A DNA stretch of 29,946 nt from contig NW_008246083.1 in assembly GCF_000281045.1 (NCBI RefSeq), positions 43,708-73,653 on the forward strand, in the 5' to 3' direction. Position numbers and translations under genes: made by a program. Positions 1 through 10,375 of this stretch are shown piece by piece. Source of the stretch: Saprolegnia diclina VS20. Its lineage: Eukaryota > Oomycota > Saprolegniomycetes > Saprolegniales > Saprolegniaceae. Position 1 is the stretch's first letter. Every line of letters starts with the position of its first letter. The notes under the pieces are model-generated. The model did no database searches and had not been told where the DNA came from. It saw nothing but the letters and a program-made list of their open reading frames with translations.

Positions 1-225
1 GTATATACGCCTTGGTTTCTGAAGCACTCACGTCGGCGCGTAGCGCACGGCGGCCGTATGTAGGCTGCCTGTCTTCTAGCGCATCGACCAGTGGGTGCAA
101 AGTCAAAGCATGCATGATCATTTTTGGCAGGGTTTTGGAGAGATATGCAGCTGACACACGCGGGCGTCATTGGGTTGATGGGACGGGCTGGGATACGCGC
201 GCGACGCGGCCGCGTCACCGGCGCA

Positions 226-2023
226 TCATGCATGGTCGTCGTCCGTGGCGATCGACCGGAGCCAGTCGTCCGGACCCAACGAAATGACTTTGGAGAGCTG
301 CTGAACGTGGTCGTACGTGGGCTTGTGCACCATGACGTCGCGCGCGCTCTCGAGCAAGTCGGGCGCGTTCCAGAGCAAAATGCCCACAATCTTGTTGGCG
401 CGGAGGTAGTAGACAAGGCCGCGCTGGTAGCTCTCGTCGGCGCCAAACTTTTTGGGTGGCGACAGCCACACGCCGAGCGTCTGGAGGCGGCTGTCGATGT
501 CGCCAATGCCCTCGATCGTCACGTGGATCCCGGGCATGTGGCTGCGAAACATGGGCTGGTGCCGGTACATTTTCTTGGTCGCATTCACCTAATGCCGGTG
601 CTTAAGCCCACGAATTTCAACATCACGACGACAATATTTACCATGTTTTGGCCGGCAACGAGCCCGCTGTTGACCGCGTGGTCGTACCGGTCGACGCGGC
701 GTCGACCAACAAACGAGTCGTAGTAGCTCGCGACGCTCCCTGCAACAAAGAGGTCCCGTACCGCCTCCAGCTGCGCGTTCACGACGATGCCTACAACAGT
801 GTACTTTCCAGTGGCGCAAAAACACTGGATCCGAACCGCCGTGCAGCGCATCGATCTCGAGGCCGTCAAACTGCCCACACTCGACGTCCGGTTCAATTTG
901 AGTCGATGCGAGCACAGCATAGTCGGTGACGACGTCGGCGGTCGCGGCCCCCATGCACGAGAGATGCACGCCGCCTGTCGCAATGTCGGGCTTGATACTT
1001 GTCACCAGCGTATGCGTGTGCACGTCGACGTGCGCATATGCCTGCAGCCGCCGCGTAATTTCCGCACTGAGATACGCAGGGACGTGGCGCGCGCACGGGC
1101 CTTGGCCGTCGACAAACATTTGTTGTACCTACGCGCCCGGTACATCTACCGGCATCCCATCGACGCTGAGTACCTGCAAGTGGCTGTTGCGGGGGTCTGT
1201 CGCGAGCGCCACCGCCACCTCGGTGCCCAGGAAGCCGCCGCCGACCACGGTCACGGACGTAATCGCCCGGCGTGTCGAGAGACGGTCGAGTGCGCCAAAG
1301 TCGGAGAGCGTCGTCACGGTGTTGACCTTGTCGCGAAGCGCATACGAAATCTTGGAGCTATCGAGCACGTACAAGGGCCGTGGTCTGCCCGCCGTCGCAA
1401 TGAGGCACTTGTCGTACGAGATCTACAGGAGAAGAGATGTCCATCGTTGTATTCCAGTGCGAAAGCAGGGTTCGAAGCGGGTACGACCTGCGCATTGTCG
1501 GGCAGCGTGATGCGCTTTTGCTCGACGTCGACGTGCAAATTCTGCATGCCGAGCACGAGCGAGACGGACGGCGTTGCGTGCTCATCGTCAAGACGCGGTG
1601 TGATATACCGGCGCCACTCGTTGTACGACTCCATGAGCGCGTCCGAGAGCGGGGCGTCGCTTGTCGGCCCGTCCTGCGTCGCATCGAGCCGCGGCAAATG
1701 CGTCTCTTCGCTGATCATGAGAATGTCGGCAAGTGGGCTCTGCTGCAAAATAGCCTCGATGGCAGCGTGGGCTGCGGTGCACGCGCCCAGAATCACGTAC
1801 GGGTAATGCCGTGGCACAGCGCCCTCCGTGGCTTCGGCCGCTTCTAGTGCAAGATTGTGCGAACTACAGTGCATCGACGGTCATACGTACCAGCTTGCTC
1901 GATGACGATGGATGGTGGGCGCTCGTCGTTGCGGCTCCGACCGCCCTGCAGGCAGAGACCAGAGGCGAGGCCCGCCCCCAGCGCGACGGCCGCGCGGCGA
2001 CCCACGAACGCTCCTCGCAACAT
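226..2023 (-). CDS. AIF-like mitochondrial FAD/NAD(P)H oxidoreductase, 6 exons, 514 aa
   Basis: Homologous to apoptosis-inducing factor, a flavoprotein of the mitochondrial intermembrane space. Exons (minus strand): 2023-1891, 1843-1485, 1422-1174, 1128-837, 790-642, 588-226; introns of 45-62 nt end in TAG, and the coding length is 1545 nt. The start at 2023 gives an Arg-rich, hydrophobic N-terminus that fits mitochondrial import. An FAD-type Rossmann segment begins near residue 60 (VILGACTAAHA). The NADH-binding motif VVGGGFLGTEVA is near 223-234. The second flavin motif with the AIF hallmark GRRRVDRYDHAV is near 360-385. An AIF-type C-terminal domain follows, with WLSPPKKF and GLVYYLRANKIVGILLWN. 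At 514 aa it is shorter than animal AIFM1 (about 610). Oddities: the first flavin motif reads GAC where the family has GGG, and the second reads VAGS rather than VAGD. The family is clear; redox competence is uncertain. Confidence 0.88.
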
Positions 2024-2490
2024 TTTTATTTCGTCGATTGGCTCGTATCCGGACGACAGGCCGGATACCCAAAAGATCGCCGCCTCTTGTGAATTGTACC
2101 ATGACGTGGCACAACAGGAGAAGGCCGTTTCGAGACTGCGCCACTTTGCGCTGTTGTTTCTCAGCATCTAGTTGGACTCTAAGATTTGTTGCAGAAGCGT
2201 GACGGTGTGTGCCGGTGGCGATGATAGCAATGAGAACCCAAGCTTATTGCTCGGACTCGATACTACGAGTAGTACACAGGAGAGGGTCGCGTCGTCCAAT
2301 GTGTCGTCGAAGGACGTGAAATTGTTTCTGCAAATATATACTACTTTTAGGATAGAGAGTGTATAAAGCGTTGCAGTGAAGGATCTCCCGCGAGATGGCT
2401 ACGTTAACTGCGAAAATACGTGTTTTGTTTGGCGCTATGCGACAGATGTTGAGACTTGACGTTCAGTTTTCACTCGGGTAGCAAACACCA
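2024..2490. other. Intergenic spacer between two minus-strand genes
   Basis: This spacer holds the promoter side of the AIF-like gene and the 3' side of the four-span membrane protein gene. It is more AT-rich around 2330-2370 than the flanking genes. I see no convincing reading frame, repeat or oomycete initiator-like element. Confidence 0.5.
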
Positions 2491-3543
2491 TCATTCGCAC
2501 TCGACGTAGGTATCCTCCGAGAGCTGAGAGAGGTACGTGGCGCGGTCCGTGTACGTGGAATAGATGGCAACCGACGCACTTAGCGTACAAGCCGCCAAGA
2601 GGGCTACTAGGAAGGTCGAGGTTGCACTTTGGCAGGTCACGCTGACGCTGGTCGCATTCGCCGCAAGCATCTTCTGCACGAGGTTTGCTTGCGACGGCGC
2701 CGTCACAATAAGCCGCTCGACAATCACCGGAAGTGATTTCGCGCTGCAGTACGATTGGCTCCACGAGTTGAGTGTCATACCATCTAGCGCCATCAGAAGC
2801 TCCGTTGCCAAGATCAGTAGATCGTCGTACCTGCGACCGTAACGACAGCAAACGCGACGGCAAAGACGGTCCAGGCCAGCATCGCCGACACCGTTGACAG
2901 CCCGAGGATGATGTACGTTGTAAAGACGCCGAGAAACGTCAACACAAAGTGAGCAATCGTGAGCCCGTCGGGCCATCCACCTTGAATCGTCAAGCCAATC
3001 GTTGAGCCATTGCTGTCGGGTTGCACGGAAATGTCCATATTGGGGGCGCCTCGACGGCGGTCAAAGCCGGTGTCCAAGCAGATCGGCGCGTCTACGTAAC
3101 TTAGCAACCTTTTTCTCTATCGAAGCTACACCATACCAGAGACGATTGCGCCACCGGATGAGCGCTGGGTCGAGCTACGACGTTGTAAGGTTGGCCGACG
3201 CTCCGAGACCAAAGATACACGTACTGCATGCACGCGGCACCCGAAAATATCTGGGTGCCTCCGACGATGAGCGCAACGAGCGCTGCCGCCACGAATGTGA
3301 CCTTGACGGGCGTGAGCCGCGAGTAGCGTTCGTAGACGCCAATGTCCCATTGGTTGCTCCAGGCGTGCGGCGTCGCCACTTCGCACCCGAGCCGTCCCAT
3401 CATTTACAAAAGCAAGGGCGACGTTTCAGAGACGTTTCCGACGCCTTTCTGCAGTCAAAGATCTACGCGACTCACCACGTACGAGGCAGCTGCAGGTCCG
3501 CTTGATTCACTGCCACCACCGACGTCTCCCCCGAAGACCTCAT
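2491..3543 (-). CDS. Predicted four-span membrane protein, about 255 aa, 5 exons (5' model tentative)
   Basis: Function not recognised. Best exon model (minus): 3543-3511, 3448-3408, 3356-3225, 3099-2831, 2783-2491, which sums to 768 nt. The last two junctions are well supported. The first two introns are less certain because their acceptors are weak, and the third intron (125 nt) is long for this window. Hydrophobic segments: VTFVAAALVALIVGG, HFVLTFLGVFTTYIILG, AWTVFAVAFAVVTVA and FLVALLAACTLSASVAIY, implying four membrane spans. A loop between spans 1 and 2 carries two cysteines and an NGS glycosylation sequon. The N-terminal tail contains ETSPLL, which fits an acidic dileucine sorting signal (E-x3-LL) for lysosome or vacuole membranes; that reading is inference. 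It is transcribed divergently from the ankyrin-WW gene and shares its upstream region. Confidence 0.55.
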
Positions 3544-3859
3544 TTTAGTTGATTAAGTGCCTGTATATACAGTACTAGTACTAGTACGTGTTTACACTCC
3601 CGCAACCGAGCACTCGTGGGCGTATCCATCTTGGGGCGCTAAGTGGTAATAGCTTTGTCACGGAAGCGAGATACCTCTGTCATGGAAGCGAGGCAGTTTG
3701 AGCGTACACCCAAGACGCGCAATAGGGGAAATTTGTGATGCCACTGACTGCTCTGGGTTCTCGCCAGGTGCGCACCAAAGCATCCAGCGATGAATGCCCC
3801 GGGATTGCCGCCTACACGATGCATGTTCCAGCGACCAACGCAACTGCCATTTGAAACGG
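3544..3859. promoter_or_regulatory. Divergent promoter region with stacked palindromes
   Basis: Shared upstream region of the four-span membrane gene (minus) and the ankyrin-WW gene (plus). It holds a perfect 12-bp palindrome, ctgtatatacag (3561-3572), abutting a perfect 16-bp palindrome, gtactagtactagtac (3572-3587). A direct repeat, tgtca(c/t)ggaagcgag, follows at 3656-3670 and 3678-3692. CCATTT lies about 10 bp before the plus-strand start and weakly resembles an initiator. The regulatory role is inferred from position. Confidence 0.45.
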
Positions 3860-6800
3860 ATGAGCACGCGACCAAAGCGGAGCTCGACGCCCGCGGCGCT
3901 GATCAAATCGCACGACATTTCGACCAAGCAGCTCATGGACGACGCGCTCGTAGACCACGATGTGAGCGAAGACGGCGCCGACTCGGACGACACGGACGCC
4001 AAGAAGCAGCGCAAGGACGCCCAGCGCATGTACCGCATCAACTCGTACTCGTCGCTCAACAAGCTCAACAAAAAACCCGCGACGCCGGCGACACCGGCCG
4101 ACGGCACACGCAAGCCAGCGGTGGTTGCCGCCGACGGGCCGTGTAAAAAGTGCCTTGCGAGCAAGGACATGCCGTCGATGCACTACGCGGCGTACGCCGG
4201 GCACCTCAGCTGCCTTCAGACGCTCCTCGCCACGGGGATCCCGCCGCCCATGGACAAGCACAAGCGGACACCACTCTTCTATGCGTGCGCTGCCAACCAA
4301 GCAAGCTGCTGCGCCGAGCTATTGGCCCAGCGCCCCGAGTGGATCGATGTCCCAGACGCGCAGCTCGACTCGCCCGTGCACGTGTGCTGCTTCTTTGGCT
4401 GGGACGCCTGCCTCGAGCAGCTCTTGGATGCTGGTGCCAACCCGCACGTGCGCAACGCCAAGGGCTTTCGCCCGTCGCACATCACAAAGACGCCGGCCTG
4501 CCTCTCGATTCTCGTCGGCCATGGGGACGATTTGCTCCAAGGTGACAAGCTCGGTCGAACCCCCCTTTTTGTCGCCTGCACACGCGACCGCGTCGACTGT
4601 GTTGAGTTTCTTTGCTCGTGGGATTACCAAGTGCATTCGTGGATGCTCGAGCAGGAAGACGACCGCAGCGACAGACCACTGCACGCCGCCGCCTGCAACG
4701 GCAGCCTCGGAAGTCTCCAGGTGCAGCATCGCTAACCTTGTGCGATGTGTCAACAAAAGAAATGAATGCAGGTGCTCCTGAAATATGGCGCCGACGTGTA
4801 CGCGAAAAACGTCAAGGGACTCACGGCACTCGACTTGGCCGTCACCAACCAGCACGAAGTACTACTTCCCTTTTTCGTTTGGACAATTCGACAATCGGTA
4901 TCTTGCAATTGTAGGACTGCGCGGCACTTTTGCGCCAAAACATCAAGGACACGGTACACATCGTCTATATAGGTCTGATTCTCTGGACGGTGGCATGAAG
5001 GAGAATGCCGCGACTTGGTTTGCGCCGTCACAGTCGCGCCACAACGTCGGGCCCGCGCCGACGACCGAGTGGAGCGAGTGCATGGACACGGACAGCGGCC
5101 ACCTTTTCTACTACAACAACAGCACGGGCAAGTGCCAGTGGGAGCTTCCAGCGGGCTTTGTGGGGCGGCAGTCTGCTGTGACGACACCGGCGCACTTGGC
5201 GCCACTGCCAGAAGCATCGGCAGCGACCGACCCGATGCCTGCCGTCGACGACGCGACGAGTGCGACGGCCACCAACCAGGCGACCGGAGGCGTACTCGAC
5301 GCTATTGTTGCATGTGTAATTTGATCATCTTTTGCACACTTGTAGGAGGAAGACGGTGGGGACTATGTGTGGGTCAAGAAGAAGAAGACACTCATCACCG
5401 TCGTCGCAAGCTCGCAGTCCGAGTGGTGCGTCGTCCAAGACCCGGGCTCCAAAGCCATCTACTACCGCAACACAAAGACGGGCGAGTCGCAATGGGAGGA
5501 GCCCGAAGCGATCCAAAAGCTGCAGCACGATGTGCACGCGCACACTTCGCAGCACGCCGCCGAGCTCTGGAACGACCTCAACAAAGCCCGCGATACCTTG
5601 GCCGCCGTACGGCACACGATATACTCGATGGTGCTCTCACATGGCGTGCAGAAGCTGGAGGAAGAACGGACGCGGCAAGCGGCATTGACGCAGACATCCA
5701 TCGAGGTGTTTCAAGCCTCGATCCAGCAACGGCGTGAGGAGATGAAGCAAAAGGAACTCAAGACGCTCCTTCCGAAATCGTCGTTTGTCAAGGCCAAGCG
5801 CAAGCCTCCGTCGCTCAAAGGTGCCATCTTCATTTATTTGACAATTTACGTGCATTTTTCATGTCAATTTATCGCATTAGGACTCAAAATGAGTATGCAC
5901 ACAATCCAAGACGTCCCCAACGAAGACGGTCCGGAAGACGTCGTGTCCAAAACCATTGACGACGACCCAATCCTGACGCTCTTTGTCGGGTCCTTTGTCC
6001 GGCCCGACTGCCACCTCTCGACGAGCAGCAACACCACCAACACCATGGCGCAGCTGCACAAGCGGTCGGCCCGCAGCATGCAGCTCGAAATGACGGGCGT
6101 CCAGCGCATTTACAACTGCGTATTCTACTACTACCTCTCGCTCGCGGACCCGCTTGCGGCCGTCGGCATGACGTACGTCTTTGTGTCAACTTGATAATTT
6201 CGAGTTTGCACTTTTTAGAAAAGCTCAGTTTCGGACGTTTCTCAAGGACGCGTTGCTGTTACCCAACGCCGCAACGAAAGGGCCGCCACCGCCGCTCAAG
6301 TTGCACACGTCCGACATGATTTACACGCAGAGCATCATGGACGACCCGTCCCTCGCTGGTCGTGGTTGCCGTTTGTTATGGTGTCCTACCTTTGTCTTGA
6401 GTAGAAGCCCCCTCCAAGAAAGATGCTCTGCTCACGCTTCCAGCGTTCCAGGCCGCCATGATGAACGTCGCCGACCGCGTCGTGGCCCAGCTTGACGAGA
6501 AGGTCGAGGCGACGATCGACGATGCCGGCGAGTGGCTGTGCCTCGAGTACATTCTCCCGCTCGTGCGGCGGCTTGCGGGCAAAATGGCCGAAACCGTCAA
6601 ACGGTATTATCGACATGACAATGATAAATTGAATTATCGCGCAGGTTTACGGACATTGAGGCGCAAATGACCAGTGCCCAAGGCCTCTTGGCGGCCAATC
6701 GGTCTCTTTTCCAGGCCTTGCACAAATTCTACAGCAGCGACTCGCGCTTCAAGCTCATGACGTTTGCAACGTTGGTGGCCTTTACGACCGACTTTGACTT

Positions 6801-7117
6801 GACGCCGACGCTGTGCTCGGTGCCAAGCCTCTTTCACGTGTGCGAGGCCATCAACTGGATGTCGGGCAACGCGTACACGGTCGTGCTGTCGTACGACAAG
6901 TTTGTACAAATCTGCCGGACGCTCGCGGTATACCTCGACTTGCTACGAGACCATGTCGACGTGAGCGTACTAGGTCGAGTACATCAAGGACGGCGACGAC
7001 GCCACGAGCAAACTCGTTGGGTTCCTCACGCACCTCAACGCGCACCGCCACAACCGCGCGACCACGCTTTTGACGGCGCCGCTCGTGTTACCTTCATCGT
7101 TTGTCGTCGACAGCTGA
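3860..7117 (+). CDS. Ankyrin-repeat, double WW, coiled-coil protein, 10 exons, 936 aa
   Basis: Likely a cytoplasmic scaffold. Exons: 3860-4720, 4772-4858, 4915-4953, 5001-5291, 5346-5820, 5881-6172, 6219-6358, 6405-6603, 6645-6927, 6974-7117, summing to 2811 nt. Residues 1-100 are charged and low-complexity. Ankyrin repeats span about 100-330 (for example MHYAAYAGHLSCLQTLL and TPLFVACTRDRVDCVEFL). Two WW domains follow, near 353-382 and 453-482, each with the W-x22-W-x2-P pattern that binds proline-rich peptides. A Gln/Glu-rich coiled coil lies near 483-580. The C-terminal 300 residues form a two-lobed, EF-hand-like helical region without clear calcium loops, resembling the C-terminus of the LRR protein at 13593-17175. 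The ATG at 3860 was chosen over one at 3794 because the intervening 22 residues look non-coding. Domain calls are firm; cellular role is not known. Confidence 0.82.
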
Positions 7118-7637
7118 CATAGAGTCGACATGTGTTTGGGTACTCAACACGGAACGTTCGTTGCGGCTTCGGTCAGAGTGGGAGCGTGACGATGGCGCCA
7201 CATCCTCGGCCCGTCTGGTCCGTGGCTCGTCATTTCCGTTGCAGCTGATGATCTGTTGCCTGCGTGCACACGACGCAGGGTTCCTGGCTTGGTTTTCTCG
7301 CTGCAGCTTCTCGCTGCATGTCTTTTGCCAGCGATAACCGACTCGAAGCAGCGTCTCCATCGCAATTCCCGGGTTGACGCTCGTGTTAGGCGGGCGCACC
7401 ATCCAGCTCCTTTGCTCGTGATGGCGCGAGCCTGCACCACCGTTCAACCACTTTTCCACTTTGGGTCATTTGGCTTTGGGCTACGATGTCCTGTCCAAGT
7501 CCAAACCTATCCTACGCCTCCATCGCGTACAGCACCGCACAAGTGTACTGTTGTTGGTTGATTGGGCTCAAGACAAGAGGTACTGTGGTGGATAGATAGG
7601 GATTGATTGTACATTACGACACATGCAGGATAATAAT
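7118..7637. other. Convergent intergenic spacer
   Basis: This stretch lies between the 3' ends of the ankyrin-WW gene and the zinc-finger gene. Open frames are present on both strands but have unnatural composition (Arg, Ser and Cys runs) and no recognisable domain. I see no RNA gene or repeat here. Confidence 0.5.
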
Positions 7638-8726
7638 TTAGATTTGAGACCATTGCGGCGCGAGCTCTTCGGTTTGGTCGGCCATCGACCGGAGGTGGTT
7701 GCAGTGCACGTGGCAGAGGCCGCCGCCGACTTCGTCTTGAAGACCCATGCGGTTACAGCCGCGCACCAAGCACACAATGTCCTTGCGGTGGATCCCGCAG
7801 TAGCCGCCACCACGGTCCGTGCGCTGGCAGTCGTCGGTCTTGCAGTGGCGCGACCCGCCGTGCTTGGCGCAAAAGAGGCCGCGCTGCGCACCGTTGTTGC
7901 AGTTTTCGTATGTGCAGCGGCGACCGCCCCCGTGCTTTCGGCAGAGGCCGTTGCCTTGCGAGCTCTTGCCGCAGCCGTCGAAGGTGCAGCGCGCGCCACC
8001 GCCATGTGCCTTGCAGAGTCCGTGCGACTGCGCCGACTTGTTGCACGTCGGGATGTTGCAGCGCTTGCCACCGCCGTGGGCGATACAGAGGTTCTTGCCT
8101 TGGCTGCCCTTGGTGCAGCCAATGACGCGGCAGCGGCGAACGCCGCCGTGCGTCTTGCAAAAGCCGCGGTACGTGATCGACGCATTGCAGTCTTCGCGGA
8201 GGCACTTGCCGGGTACTTCGTTGTGTGCGGCGGGCACGTTGCTCGTTGTCGACGTCGGTGTCGTCGTCTTGGGCGCGGTCGTGGCCGGCGGCGGCGTCGC
8301 GTAGCCCGGCAAGACGAGCGCCATCTCGATGGCTTCCGACTTGACGTTGGCAAAGTTGTTGTTGTTATCGTAAAAGCCGTACGAGGTCGTGTTCGTGGCA
8401 GCGTCAAGATCGACAAACTGGTTGTGGTAGATGATCTCGGGCGCGGGCTGGTGGTACGGGATCGGGTCAAAGCAGAGCATCGAGTCGACAAAGTCGATGG
8501 CGTTCGTCTGCACTTCGTAGGACAAGCTGTCGAACGCAAAGGCGTCCTTCTGCATATAGACAGCGTGCATGTTGCTGTTGTTGTCGTTCTGGAGCAAGTC
8601 CCACATGGGCTCTTGCTTCATGCTGCTGTACTGGCCGGGGAAATTATGCGCGTCGTGAAAGTAAGCGTCCATGGTCAGCAAATGCGCAAATGAACTGCCG
8701 CTTGTGCCAATATGGGGCTCTTGCAT
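7638..8726 (-). CDS. WRKY19-like zinc-finger repeat protein, single exon, 362 aa
   Basis: A predicted nuclear, DNA- or protein-binding factor. Residues 1-170 are acidic and Asn/Thr/Pro-rich, like an activation region. From about residue 174 to 350 there are seven consecutive units of about 24 residues. Most units fit C-x4-C-x9-C-x2-H-G-G, for example CRVIGCTKGSQGKNLCIAHGG split across its four zinc ligands. The sixth unit lacks the GG and the last has a longer spacer before its third Cys. This motif is usually annotated WRKY19-like because it resembles the zinc-finger part of plant WRKY19; no WRKYGQK domain is present here. The first ATG of the open frame is at 8726; a second in-frame ATG at 8672 is possible. 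Unlike most multi-domain neighbours it has no intron. The opposite strand also stays open, a codon-bias shadow. Confidence 0.82.
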   Translation of the reverse strand: MQEPHIGTSGSSFAHLLTMDAYFHDAHNFPGQYSSMKQEPMWDLLQNDNNSNMHAVYMQKDAFAFDSLSYEVQTNAIDFVDSMLCFDPIPYHQPAPEIIYHNQFVDLDAATNTTSYGFYDNNNNFANVKSEAIEMALVLPGYATPPPATTAPKTTTPTSTTSNVPAAHNEVPGKCLREDCNASITYRGFCKTHGGVRRCRVIGCTKGSQGKNLCIAHGGGKRCNIPTCNKSAQSHGLCKAHGGGARCTFDGCGKSSQGNGLCRKHGGGRRCTYENCNNGAQRGLFCAKHGGSRHCKTDDCQRTDRGGGYCGIHRKDIVCLVRGCNRMGLQDEVGGGLCHVHCNHLRSMADQTEELAPQWSQI

Positions 8727-10138
8727 TCCAGCTTGGTGTTTGTATGTGATAGAAAACCCGAGTGCTAAGAGATTGGTTGTGAGTGGCACGAGTTATTTCG
8801 AGGTCACTTTGCCATAGCGCAAGATCCAGTAGAGCGTGAGTAATCCCAGCCGGTTCAATATCTCATCGCAGTTACTTTTGGCCCATGCACCATGTAATTG
8901 GGTGGGATAGAGTCATAAAGCCTTGCGACCTGTATGGCTTTCATTATTCGAGATCGTACGACGACGACGATAATGGCGCCTTGCTTGCGGTCGACACTCG
9001 ACATGGATGGACCTCGATGCGATCAGCAGCAGCATTGAGGTTGGGTGATACTAGCATGTACCGTATTACTAAAATGCAAAGCACGCACCCAGATGAGCAG
9101 GCCCGCATCATCATGCACGCCGACGAGCAGCACGGTCGTGCATACAAACCGCTTCTCGAAGCGGTTTGCGTCATGCCCTCCATTAATCTTGGACCAGGCA
9201 CGGGCGCACGGGGAGCTATATAAGATCTTATACTATGAGCGCGTACTGTACGACAGGCGTGGAGTGCGCCGCACGTGGCCGAATCAGTACGCGACGGTAC
9301 GCGGCGTATCGGCGTTGGACAGCATCGTCAACCGTCAACTGCAAGAGGAGGAGTGGACACCCAAGCACAGAAAACATCGTCTTCCTGCTGTGGACAACGG
9401 TATCGACAACACCCAAGACGCAATACGATCTGAGTCCTCGACGATCGGACGTCGTCGCCTCGCAGCAACTGAGAACACGGGTGCGCTACAGAATACTCGT
9501 AGGACGAAGCACCCACACCTTCGTTTCGATTGAGCGGCTCCTAGAAGCCGCACATCTTGCCACGACACTGGCGGCGTCGACGAGGTCCTTTTCGCGTAGA
9601 AAGAGCCACATACACACTTGCCTGCTGCTTGAAGCGGCTGCCACGTGGCCAGTAGCAGATGGCACCTCGTTTATTCACATTTCCAGGTCAAGCCCACTTT
9701 GCACCTGCCACGAACGGTCGGCGCCAAAGATACGCGGCCACCGCCCCGTGCATGGACCCAACAGAGGACAAAGGACCATTTGGGGCACGAGGGTGCACAA
9801 CAGGACAACGCACGTGTCTCTGTGCTCCTTTGCTTGTTGTATGTTCTTGGCGCGAGGACTTGATGGCGACGCGACAGTCCTACCTCCTGGCCTTTGTGGA
9901 CGCAGACAAAGATGCGGTGAGATGAGGTTGCTGTTGTCGCGGTGCACCTCTTTGCAACGTGTAACGGGTTGCCACGCCGCCGCATCCGACGGGCGCCTTT
10001 TGCAGCGGACGGTCATGGCCGGCCGTCGGCAACGTGCATGCCACTCTACTCCCAGTACACCGCGATGTGGCTGCCATACACCTGTACAATTGCTGAATGC
10101 TCGACGATCCGGTCCGACAGCCCACGATGAGATGTTGA
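8727..10138. other. About 1.4 kb without a confident gene
   Basis: Upstream of the zinc-finger gene and beyond the 3' end of the secreted repeat protein gene. An open plus-strand frame at 9045-9533 has a central part (from about 9195) with a natural-looking composition, but no domain and no promoter signal. A second long plus-strand frame, 9235-10167, is Arg/Cys/Thr-rich and looks spurious. Short plausible peptides near 9864-9915 (plus) and 10046-10081 (minus) could not be joined to anything. The stretch may hold a decayed gene. Confidence 0.4.
9145..9168. repeat. Perfect hairpin, 10-bp arms with CTCG loop
   Basis: The arms caaaccgctt (9145-9154) and aagcggtttg (9159-9168) are exact reverse complements around a four-base loop. 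A separate perfect 14-bp palindrome, tataagatcttata, lies at 9219-9232. Neither sits in a confident gene and no function can be assigned. Confidence 0.6.
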
Positions 10139-10297
10139 TTAGCCGTCGTCCGCCCGTTGCTTATTGATCAACCGGTGCTCCGTCATCCAAAAGCGATGCG
10201 AGTACTCAATGTACCGTAGTAGCACTCGTACGTTGTCGACAACAACGAGAACGGTGACCCACCACGGGCTTTCGGCCACGGGACGGGCCAAGTGGAC
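10139..10297 (-). CDS. Candidate extra 3' exon of the secreted repeat protein gene
   Basis: On the minus strand a pyrimidine-rich acceptor (ttcatccctacag, ending at 10298) is followed by a 53-codon open frame ending in TAA at 10139. The peptide looks coding: a short hydrophobic run, WWVTVLVVV, then a charged amphipathic tail, LLRYIEYSHRFWMTEHRL. Because the acceptor faces the secreted repeat protein gene, its donor would have to lie inside that gene's last exon, before the stop at 10376. Several phase-0 GT sites exist there (for example after a TTT codon near 10415) but none stands out. If used, the protein would gain a membrane-associating tail. No family recognised. Confidence 0.33.
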   Translation of the reverse strand, partial: VHLARPVAESPWWVTVLVVVDNVRVLLRYIEYSHRFWMTEHRLINKQRADDG

Positions 10298-10375
10298 CTG
10301 TAGGGATGAAGCAGATTACGATGATGCAAGAAGCGTCGAGTGACACATTATTGGCTCGGCTATGCAGGCGAGTTA

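Noticed and set aside
787-1806. Plus-strand frame opposite the AIF-like gene
   Set aside because: The minus-strand exons carry the AIF motifs in order; the plus frame is an antisense shadow.
3794-3859. Alternative upstream ATG of the ankyrin-WW gene
   Set aside because: The added 22 residues look like untranslated leader; 3860 gives a basic start MSTRPKRSS. Not excluded.
7623-8693. Long plus-strand open frame opposite the zinc-finger gene
   Set aside because: It mirrors the GC3-biased codons and repeated units of the real gene; its translation is Val/Ala/Arg-rich with no domain.
10046-10081. Minus-strand mini-exon VYGSHIAVYWE after a gtacag acceptor
   Set aside because: No donor in the right phase was found in the candidate exon at 10139-10297, and the opposite strand also reads plausibly.
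9235-10167. 310-codon plus-strand open frame
   Set aside because: Composition (Arg, Cys, Ser, Thr runs) is not protein-like, and no promoter or domain is visible.
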